Origin: Caldifarciminota bacterium
GTDB lineage: Bacteria; Hydrothermota; Hydrothermia; B15-G9; WFZT01
Length of the DNA: 13,740 nucleotides
NCBI GenBank assembly: GCA_026986655.1
Contig: JALSOD010000097.1
Span: 1 to 13,740 of the forward strand
Direction: 5' to 3'
Both the position numbers and the translations under genes were made by a program. The notes beneath the pieces are model-generated. The model saw nothing but the letters and a program-made list of their open reading frames with translations. It made no database searches and was not told the origin of the DNA. Shown here piece by piece: positions 6,989-13,002 of the stretch; within the stretch, counting starts at the first letter, position 1; each line of letters begins with the position of its first letter.

Positions 6989-7225
6989 CTTATAAGGAAG
7001 GATGAAGTTGCAAATTTAATAAGACTTGGAAATTACTTTGAGTTGGAAAAGTTTGTCAAATCATCCTGATAATTTTTTGATTTGTATCACTCTTCGCCAA
7101 AATTCCTGTTTTTACAATAAATAAGTCAGAGGATACTTCTGTGTATGAAATATGTATTTTGGCCAGATATTTCAAGAATCCCCGGTCGAACAAATTTTAA
7201 GAATTTAGCCCGAAAAATCCGCTTT

Positions 7226-8002
7226 TTACAGTGGAAGTTCGTAGGAGTAAATGAGGTTTAATCCTTTTTCCTTGACGTATTTTGCAACTGGAGGTGATGC
7301 CTGATATGTGACAAACACGATGAATTTTTCACCTCTCAGATACCTGTCAAGATTTTTGGCGTACTTCAGGAATTTGTCGACGTCTTTTTTCTTTAGCTGG
7401 GTTTTACATTCCCCGACGATATAGAGTTCCTTCCCGTCTATACGTCCCCTACCGAGTATATTAACCTCCAGATATTTGTTTCTACCAACCTCGATGTAAT
7501 CTCTCTTCAAAGGTTCAATCAATTTGATCCCGTATCTTTCCTGCAAGATCTCTGGAAGCCCTTTGTAAGCCCTATCTTCCAGGATATAACCAATTGAGTG
7601 AGAGAGACCTCCAACCTGTTCGCGTGTCTTTCGGTGTTCACCCGCAAGTTTCGCCAGCTCCTCTTCGGTTCTTTTTTGGGCTTCAGCGAGTTCATTAAGT
7701 TCCTCTTCGGTTCTTTTTTGGGCTTCGGCGAGTTCATTGAGTCTTTCTTCGGTTCTTTTTTGGGCTTCAGCGAGTTCATTGAGTCTTTCTTCGGTTCTTT
7801 TTTGGGCTTCCGTAAGTTCCTTTATTGCATGCCACACCCTATCAAAATTCTCCTGCGTTTGCTTTACAAATTCGCGAAACTCTTTGCGTGTGACAGTTTC
7901 CCCAATAATCCTCTCTACTTCCTCAAGGAAGGATATGAGCACCTCCTTGAGTTCAGGATCTTTCACCTTTTCAAGCTTCCGTATAATCTGGGTCCTAATC
8001 AT
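7226..8002 (-). CDS. Coiled-coil protein with C-terminal PD-(D/E)XK nuclease-like domain (DUF3782-like)
   Basis: The protein has 258 residues. Residues 1-60 are helical. Residues 63-132 are five tandem 14-residue units of the form LAEAQKRTEERLNE, two heptads each, predicting a long parallel coiled coil. Residues 135-258 resemble the PD-(D/E)XK fold found at the end of DUF3782-type proteins common in thermophiles and cyanobacteria: E179 in KYLEVN, then D189, then GECK with E198 and K200 as the E-x-K pair, then a helix (VDKFLKYAKNL) and the strand KFIVFVTYQ. N181 sits where some families have aspartate, so catalytic competence is uncertain. It has no signal peptide and is likely cytoplasmic. 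The ATG at 8002 has only a weak upstream match (GGCTTGAG). Divergent from dacB. Function unknown; DNA binding or cleavage is inference. Confidence 0.75.
   Translation of the reverse strand: MIRTQIIRKLEKVKDPELKEVLISFLEEVERIIGETVTRKEFREFVKQTQENFDRVWHAIKELTEAQKRTEERLNELAEAQKRTEERLNELAEAQKRTEEELNELAEAQKRTEEELAKLAGEHRKTREQVGGLSHSIGYILEDRAYKGLPEILQERYGIKLIEPLKRDYIEVGRNKYLEVNILGRGRIDGKELYIVGECKTQLKKKDVDKFLKYAKNLDRYLRGEKFIVFVTYQASPPVAKYVKEKGLNLIYSYELPL
7662..7829. repeat. Four tandem 42-bp repeats inside the coiled-coil gene
   Basis: TCTTCGGTTCTTTTTTGGGC recurs at 7662, 7704, 7746 and 7788, exactly 42 bases apart, with nearly identical sequence between. Each unit encodes one 14-residue two-heptad turn, so gain or loss of units keeps the frame. 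Confidence 0.95.
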
Positions 8003-8012
8003 CTCAAGCCTA

Positions 8013-8040
8013 ATTTTAAAGTTTTTCTCATATCTGTCAA
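8013..8040 (-). promoter_or_regulatory. Candidate promoter of the coiled-coil/nuclease-like gene
   Basis: On the minus strand a perfect TTGACA (8040-8035) and TAAAAT (8018-8013, five of six) are 16 bases apart. Transcription would begin near 8006, only about four bases before the ATG at 8002, an almost leaderless message. TGTCAA on the + strand recurs at 8053-8058, a possible operator half-site or second -35. Confidence 0.5.
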
Positions 8041-8091
8041 TATGAAGAATCTTGTCAAAAATACCTCATGACCGTGTTGGGCACTTCTGAA

Positions 8092-8120
8092 TTGACACTC
8101 TTTAAATAGAGTTTTATCTT
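8092..8120 (+). promoter_or_regulatory. Candidate promoter of the dacB-namZ operon
   Basis: A perfect TTGACA (8092-8097) and TATCTT (8115-8120, four of six) are 17 bases apart. The start point would be near 8127, three bases before ATG 8130, so the transcript would be nearly leaderless. This agrees with the lack of a clear Shine-Dalgarno sequence. Confidence 0.5.
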
Positions 8121-8129
8121 TGATGGACT

Positions 8130-9536
8130 ATGAATAGACTTTTCATAATTCTCATGGCATTCTTGGTAAGTTCTTGCGTTCCAAAGCAAACAATTCCTCC
8201 TATAAGAAAGCGAAATCTTTCTGCAGACATAGCCCGAATTCTGCAGGATACGATTCTGAGAACAGCGACAGTGAGCATAAAAGTGGTAGATTTAAAAACG
8301 AATAAAACTATCTATCAGAAAAACCCTAAAACCCTCTTGCTACCTGCATCGAATGGTAAGATTTTCACCGCTGTTACGGCCCTTTACTATCTCGGTCCGT
8401 GGTTTAAGACACACACCGACTTTTACGTCGACTCGGCAGGTAACCTCTACATAAAAGGTTATGGAGACATGGGCTTTACCTATAAAGATATGCTATTTGC
8501 CGCAGATAGGATAAAGGAGAAGTTAAAAACACCCCCAAAATGCATATTTGTGGACGCATCGTACTTTGATACACTTCAAATTGGACAGGGATGGATGTGG
8601 GATGATTTGCAGTACTATTATTCATCAAGAATATCCGCGCTCGGTGTTGATGAAAATATTGTTACAATCTATGTGAAGCCGAGAAATACCTATGGCTTAA
8701 GGCCAGAAGTTACAACCTTCCCACCATCAGATTTCTTCAAAATTGAGAACAATGCTATCACTGTTGGAGATTCTGATTCTCTGAAAATCCACGTTAATGT
8801 TAAAACAGTACACGACACGGTGGTGGTTTTTGTGGATGGACAGATTCCTGTGAATTCCCCCACAAGGAGATTCTTTAGAAGCTATGACATGCCGGAGAAA
8901 TTCTTTGGTTATCACATGGGGGAATTACTTTCAGGAGGTCAATTCAAGGGTTGCGTGAGAGAGACAACATTCGTAGCTGATTCTACACTTGACACGCTGT
9001 TGATTTTGCCGTCGGCTCCACTTTCAGAGCTAATCAGACAGATGATGAAGTGGAGCTCTAATTACAAGGCAGAGTGCATTCTGAAACTTACATCCGCGGT
9101 TGTTGATAGTCCACCAGGCAGTGCAAGAAAGGGATTAAGTCTTGTTAAACACGTACTCTCCGAGGCCGGAGTTGACACTACAAAATTTAGACTTGTAGAT
9201 GGATCAGGACTTTCACGCTATGACTTGGTTTCAGCGGATATCATCACCAGACTTCTCATTCTCGCCTACAATAAATTTTCATTTGCTCCGGAATTCATTG
9301 CATCTCTCCCCATTGGAGGAAAAGATGGAACCTTGAGAAAAAGATTTGTCAATGATTCCGTTTTTGTCCGTGCAAAAACCGGAACAATGACGTCTGTATC
9401 GTCTTTGTCAGGTTATCTTAAAACAGATTCTGGTCGCACACTCGCATTTTCTATAATCATAAACAACTTTATAGGCAGTGTGAAACTCGCCAAGCATATT
9501 GAAGATTTAATTGTGGAGAGATTGAAACAGCTATGA
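8130..9536 (+). CDS. dacB: D-alanyl-D-alanine carboxypeptidase/endopeptidase, PBP4 type, lipoprotein
   Basis: PBP4 (class C) removes terminal D-Ala and cuts peptide cross-links in periplasmic peptidoglycan. The protein has 468 residues. The N-terminus is a lipoprotein signal (MNRLFIILMAFLVSSC) with a lipobox and the lipidated cysteine at C16, so it should be membrane-anchored, which is not universal in the family. The three active-site motifs are intact: SxxK at 74-77 (SNGK, nucleophile S74), SxN at 309-311 (SSN), and KTG at 416-418. VDGSGLSRYDLVSA is another hallmark block of class C. A large insert between SxxK and SxN corresponds to the extra domains typical of PBP4. The stop overlaps the next gene's start (ATGA at 9533-9536), indicating translational coupling with the NamZ-family gene and joint work on cell-wall turnover. 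Confidence 0.93.
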   Translation: MNRLFIILMAFLVSSCVPKQTIPPIRKRNLSADIARILQDTILRTATVSIKVVDLKTNKTIYQKNPKTLLLPASNGKIFTAVTALYYLGPWFKTHTDFYVDSAGNLYIKGYGDMGFTYKDMLFAADRIKEKLKTPPKCIFVDASYFDTLQIGQGWMWDDLQYYYSSRISALGVDENIVTIYVKPRNTYGLRPEVTTFPPSDFFKIENNAITVGDSDSLKIHVNVKTVHDTVVVFVDGQIPVNSPTRRFFRSYDMPEKFFGYHMGELLSGGQFKGCVRETTFVADSTLDTLLILPSAPLSELIRQMMKWSSNYKAECILKLTSAVVDSPPGSARKGLSLVKHVLSEAGVDTTKFRLVDGSGLSRYDLVSADIITRLLILAYNKFSFAPEFIASLPIGGKDGTLRKRFVNDSVFVRAKTGTMTSVSSLSGYLKTDSGRTLAFSIIINNFIGSVKLAKHIEDLIVERLKQL

Positions 9537-10645
9537 CGGTTTTAAATGGAATTGATATTCTACTGGAGAATTTCCCGGAATCCTTAAAAAAGAGTAAGGT
9601 GGCAGTCTTTACAAACCGAAGTGGAGTTACCAGAAATTACATTCCCAATTATGTGGCTATGAAAGAGAAAGGTACGTCTATTGAGTTTATTCTCACACCA
9701 GAGCATGGCCTTTTTGGGGCCTTTCAGGCTGGTGAGAAGGTGGAGGAAGAATTTGAGCCTCTCCTTGGAATTCCATTAATATCTACATATGAGAAAAAAG
9801 AAAATTTACAGGTAATTGAGAAAGTTGATGCCATTATCTTCGATATACAGGACGTTGGACTGAGATTCTATACCTACCTGAGCTCCCTGAAGCAGCTGAT
9901 GGAAGTTGTAAAGGTTCAGAAGCTCATAATACTCGATCGAATAAATCCTCTCGGAAGGAAGGTTGAAGGTGGCATAATTAAAGAGGGATTTTTCTCGTTT
10001 GTAGGTGCTGTGAATGTGCCCATCAGGCACGGGATGACACTGGGAGAACTTGCTCGATTGATAGAAAAAGAGGGCAAGCTGGATATTGATATGGAAATAG
10101 TCAAAATCCATGGCTGGAATGGCGAAGAAATTACTAAAATCCCAGACTACCCATTTGTACCTCCATCCCCTGCCATCAACGCACAGAAAACAATTTTCTA
10201 CTATATGCTAACAGTATTTTTCGAAGGAGCAAATGTTTCGGAGGGGAGAGGAACTTATAATCCTTTCAAAATTTTTGGAGCTCCATTTTTTGACCTGAGA
10301 GACCACATAAATCTTGATGCGATTTATGAGGGAGAATACAGATTTTTACCTCTTGAATTTGTTCCTTCGTCTTCAAAATATAATGGAGAAAAATGTAGAG
10401 GATTTGAAATTGTTCCTCTAAAACCTCTGGAATCTTTTTCCATTCTCGATGGACTTATCCTTTTTTCCTCCATACGGGAGCTCTACAGGGAAAATTTTGA
10501 GTATGTAAAATATGGAGAGAAGTACTTCATAGATCTGCTGACCGGTAGCTCTGATCTTAGAGAAGAGAAGGATGGTTTTATAGATAAGTGGCTATTTGAG
10601 GCGAGGAAATTTGAGGAAGTCCGTCAAGAATTTCTAATTTATTAA
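9533..10645 (+). CDS. Exo-beta-N-acetylmuramidase NamZ family (DUF1343) protein
   Basis: The characterised NamZ family removes terminal beta-linked MurNAc from peptidoglycan glycan fragments. This 370-residue protein carries the family blocks in order: GIDILLENFPESLKKSKVAV at the start, PEHG at 56-59, AGEKV at 66-70, FDIQDVG at 103-109 followed by RFYTY, LDRINPLG at 134-141, VPIRHGMTLGELA from 162, VPPSPAIN, and FEGANVSEGRGT at 230-241. The catalytic domain begins at about residue 5, leaving no room for a signal peptide or lipobox, whereas characterised members are exported. Either it works in the cytoplasm on imported disaccharides, or export uses an unrecognised route. ATG 9533 overlaps the dacB stop. 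No good Shine-Dalgarno sequence is seen, so coupling to dacB translation is likely. Family assignment is firm; substrate is inferred. Confidence 0.9.
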   Translation: MTVLNGIDILLENFPESLKKSKVAVFTNRSGVTRNYIPNYVAMKEKGTSIEFILTPEHGLFGAFQAGEKVEEEFEPLLGIPLISTYEKKENLQVIEKVDAIIFDIQDVGLRFYTYLSSLKQLMEVVKVQKLIILDRINPLGRKVEGGIIKEGFFSFVGAVNVPIRHGMTLGELARLIEKEGKLDIDMEIVKIHGWNGEEITKIPDYPFVPPSPAINAQKTIFYYMLTVFFEGANVSEGRGTYNPFKIFGAPFFDLRDHINLDAIYEGEYRFLPLEFVPSSSKYNGEKCRGFEIVPLKPLESFSILDGLILFSSIRELYRENFEYVKYGEKYFIDLLTGSSDLREEKDGFIDKWLFEARKFEEVRQEFLIY

Positions 10646-10666
10646 AGACAGAAGTTTTTTGTGAAG

Positions 10667-10702
10667 TTAACTCACGGACTACTCCCTTTGAGTTGAATTT
10701 TT
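10667..10702 (+). terminator. Probable terminator of the dacB-namZ operon
   Basis: TTAACTCA (10667-10674) pairs with TGAGTTGA (10689-10696), eight pairs including one G-U, around a 14-base loop, followed by ATTTTT. The reverse strand has an A/T-rich follow-up too, so it may also stop tadA transcripts arriving from the right. The stem is AT-rich, hence moderate confidence. Confidence 0.45.
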
Positions 10703-10797
10703 ATACGTGGATGACTCTATATCAATAACATTCTTCTCTTTCTTTTAACAACCACCACATGAGAAAGCTGTATTTCAAAAGATTTACATCCAACCCT

Positions 10798-11259
10798 TTA
10801 TTCTATCTTCTCTCGCAATCTTTTGAAAAATTCCTGCATCATGCGTTTTACAATATCACCATAAGGCCCCTTTCTGACCTCTACCCTGTGGTTTAATCTT
10901 GGATCTTGCGGTATTTGATAGAGGGAAACGGTTCCACCAAACTTCGGGTCTTCCAGCGCGTACACAATCTCTTTTATTCTTGCAAGTACAATCGCACCTG
11001 AGCACATGACACAGGGTTCAACTGTTACGTAAATTGAGGTGTCGATGAGTCTCCAATTTTTTAGATAAGCGGCTGCCGCGGTTATAGCAATAATTTCTGC
11101 ATGGGCTGTGGGGTCGCGGAGTCTTTCAATTTGATTATGACCACGTCCTATCACCTTGCCATTGTAAACCACCACTGCTCCAATGGGAACTTCTCCCTCC
11201 TCAAAGGCCTTCTGAGCCTCTTTTATCGCCTCCATCATGAAATATTTATCAACATCCAT
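10798..11259 (-). CDS. tadA: tRNA-specific adenosine deaminase
   Basis: TadA converts A34 to inosine in the anticodon of tRNA-Arg(ACG), allowing it to read several CGN codons. The 153-residue length is typical. The zinc/catalytic motifs are complete: H53-A-E55 (PTAHAEI, with E55 as proton shuttle) and P82-C83-V-M-C86 (VEPCVMC). GEVPIGAVVV (22-31) and NWRL (68-71) are further family landmarks. The start at 11259 preserves the N-terminal helix (DVDKYFMMEAIKEAQKAF). It lies two bases after the stop of the Omp85 gene and has no evident Shine-Dalgarno of its own, so it is probably co-translated from that operon. The two genes have no obvious functional link. Confidence 0.96.
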   Translation of the reverse strand: MDVDKYFMMEAIKEAQKAFEEGEVPIGAVVVYNGKVIGRGHNQIERLRDPTAHAEIIAITAAAAYLKNWRLIDTSIYVTVEPCVMCSGAIVLARIKEIVYALEDPKFGGTVSLYQIPQDPRLNHRVEVRKGPYGDIVKRMMQEFFKRLREKIE

Positions 11260-11261
11260 GA

Positions 11262-12956
11262 TCAGAACATGTGGCCGATGCCAAGATAGATACGCCCTCT
11301 ATCGTTTGAGGAGCGATGGTTCAGCTTAATACCCCAGTCCAACCTGATTGGGCCTATGATAGTGAAATATCTTATTCCAAGACCAGCTGAAACGTACAGA
11401 GATGTTGATATGTCTTTCCTCAAAGCAAAGAGATTCCCTGCGTCCAGGAATACGACACCTCCCCACTTTTTGCTAAATCTTGGCCTGTATTCGAAATTAA
11501 AATTGAAGAGGTAAAATCCATAGTGAATTCCCGTACTGGAATCGTAAAGAGGCCCAATTGAATATCTATCAAATCCTCTGATGCTTCCATCTCCACCAAG
11601 GTGGAACGACTCAAGGAATGGTGGAGTTTTGGTTCTTCCAAACGGGGTTATTGCCCCGATCCTGATCCTCCAGGCAAACGTTGTTTTCCTGTAACTTCTG
11701 TACTCGGAAAAATCCAGAATTCCTCTCCTGAAATCATAATCTCCATCCAGTATCCATCCTGCCTGTTCAAGCCTTACCACCATAAAAATACCCCTTCTTG
11801 GGTCAAATATGTTGTCTCTTGAGTCCCACAGTGGTGACAATGCTATCGAATTAATCACTCCCTGTCCTTCAAGTGGTCGAAGATAATTCTTTTTCCATGT
11901 AAGTGCCCCCTGAATTCGGAGCTTTGAAGAAATGTACTTACTCAGTTTGAATTCCGAGGAAATGTAATCCTGCTCATCCCTGATATCCTTGTAATATGTT
12001 AATTTCAACCGTGCTTCTAAATTAAAGTTTAGAAAATATGGCTCACCATAGGTTAAATCAAATCGCTTCCTCAGAATTTTTTCAACATCTGAAATCACAT
12101 CAATTCGAATTTCACCATACTGGGCATTGTTGAACAAATTTTTGTGACCAATTGCAAACTTTGCCTGAAGGTCAAATGGAGAGTGATAACCACCACCAAT
12201 TTCAATGTAACCGGGTTTCATCTCCGTAACAATAAAGATGAGTGCAATTGTGTCGCCAGTACTGTTCAAAGTCTTGATGGATGTCTGGACACTCTGGAAG
12301 AGCCCTGTCATGTAAATTCTCCTCTGTGATTCCACAACCCTGGAGATTCTATAAATATCACCAGGTTTAATGACAATTTCTCTCCTTATAATGGCACTCC
12401 TGACTTTTTTGTTCCCCCTGATTTCAACCTGTCCAACGTAAACCGTGGGGCCTTCGCTTATGTTGTAAACCACCACTACGGTGTCCTTTCCATTGATCTC
12501 TCTTGTGAATTTTACAAATGGTTTCCCATTGTCTTCATAAAATCGGACAAGGTTACTCTCTCCTGTTCCAAGCTTATCTTCATCATAATAAGCTGGGACA
12601 GGGTAATTGAAGACCTTTTTTAGCTTATAAGGTTGAAACGAGAGTAACCCGGCGAAAACGATGTCTTTTATTACCATCCTTGGCCCCTCGTGAATTTTTA
12701 GATAAATATCTACCCCCTTTTTGGTGATTTTTATCGTGTCCTTAATGACCTTGAAATGATTAAACCCCTTTGAATAATAAAATTTTTCAAGACGCACTTT
12801 GGCGGCAAGAAGGCGGGCATGTGAATAAATATCCCCCTTTTTTAGTTTCAAAACACTCCTTAACTGCTTATCTGAAAAATGTCTATTTCCGTCAATCTCT
12901 ACTTTGTGAATTCTTGCAAAGGATAGTATGACCACCAGAATTAGTCCGTATGTCAT
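11262..12956 (-). CDS. Omp85-family outer-membrane protein (BamA/TamA-like), three POTRA domains
   Basis: Omp85 proteins insert beta-barrels into the outer membrane. This one has 564 residues: a short signal peptide (MTYGLILVVILSFA), then three POTRA domains at about 15-90 (IHKVEIDGNRHFSDKQL), 91-169 (MVIKDIVFAG) and 170-245 (VYVGQVEIRGNKKVRSAII), then a 16-strand-type surface-antigen barrel. The barrel contains the lid-loop motif GGDGSIRGFDRY (R460-G461-F462) and ends in GIGHMF, a terminal aromatic as in the beta-signal. Three POTRAs and the short length resemble TamA; BamA usually has five and about 800 residues, though shorter BamA-like forms occur in other phyla. No Shine-Dalgarno is seen at ATG 12956. 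An extended -10 element is placed where the message would be leaderless. The downstream tadA follows after two bases. Confidence 0.88.
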   Translation of the reverse strand: MTYGLILVVILSFARIHKVEIDGNRHFSDKQLRSVLKLKKGDIYSHARLLAAKVRLEKFYYSKGFNHFKVIKDTIKITKKGVDIYLKIHEGPRMVIKDIVFAGLLSFQPYKLKKVFNYPVPAYYDEDKLGTGESNLVRFYEDNGKPFVKFTREINGKDTVVVVYNISEGPTVYVGQVEIRGNKKVRSAIIRREIVIKPGDIYRISRVVESQRRIYMTGLFQSVQTSIKTLNSTGDTIALIFIVTEMKPGYIEIGGGYHSPFDLQAKFAIGHKNLFNNAQYGEIRIDVISDVEKILRKRFDLTYGEPYFLNFNLEARLKLTYYKDIRDEQDYISSEFKLSKYISSKLRIQGALTWKKNYLRPLEGQGVINSIALSPLWDSRDNIFDPRRGIFMVVRLEQAGWILDGDYDFRRGILDFSEYRSYRKTTFAWRIRIGAITPFGRTKTPPFLESFHLGGDGSIRGFDRYSIGPLYDSSTGIHYGFYLFNFNFEYRPRFSKKWGGVVFLDAGNLFALRKDISTSLYVSAGLGIRYFTIIGPIRLDWGIKLNHRSSNDRGRIYLGIGHMF

Positions 12957-12962
12957 CGTTTT

Positions 12963-12971
12963 ATAGTATCA
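12963..12971 (-). promoter_or_regulatory. Possible extended -10 promoter for the Omp85 gene
   Basis: The minus strand reads TGATACTAT, an extended -10 element (TG, one base, then a 4/6 match to TATAAT), with no convincing -35. It would place the start point on or next to the A of ATG 12956, a leaderless transcript. The alternative is read-through from the cytochrome gene 46 bases upstream. Confidence 0.3.
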
Positions 12972-13002
12972 AGTATTGGGGGAGAATTGATAAGAAAAAT
13001 TT

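Larger units (their letters stand above)
6140..7069 (+). pseudogene. Whole PilT-like locus: one frame interrupted by two in-frame stops
   Basis: The two entries above share a frame, and the same frame continues after the TAG at 6986 for 26 more codons to TGA 7067-7069. That tail reads LIRKDEVANLIRLGNYFEL, which matches the C-terminal PilT block around TPAIRNLIREDK. The locus is thus a nearly full-length PilT homologue with no frameshift, interrupted at 6551 (TAA) and 6986 (TAG). Decay of an already motif-less paralogue is the simplest reading. Two separately translated pieces remain possible. Stop reassignment is unlikely because TAA, TAG and TGA end normal genes in this window. Confidence 0.6.

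Noticed and set aside
6140..7069. Alternative genetic code or selenocysteine/pyrrolysine readthrough of the internal stops
   Set aside because: The stops are TAA and TAG, both of which end ordinary genes in this window (argG, metG, propeller gene). TGA likewise ends dacB and the Omp85 gene.
7180..7200. Minus-strand GTTCGACC resembling a tRNA T-loop
   Set aside because: The five bases on either side do not pair, and no cloverleaf is possible.
7598..8071. A 157-codon open frame on the + strand opposite the coiled-coil gene, rich in Phe/Gly/Leu repeats
   Set aside because: Its repetitive protein is a by-product of the 42-bp repeats read on the wrong strand. It has no Shine-Dalgarno and covers the gene whose minus-strand translation has a clear domain structure.
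9806..10111. Minus-strand open frames inside the NamZ-family gene
   Set aside because: They lie antisense to a gene with complete family motifs and lack start signals or recognisable domains.
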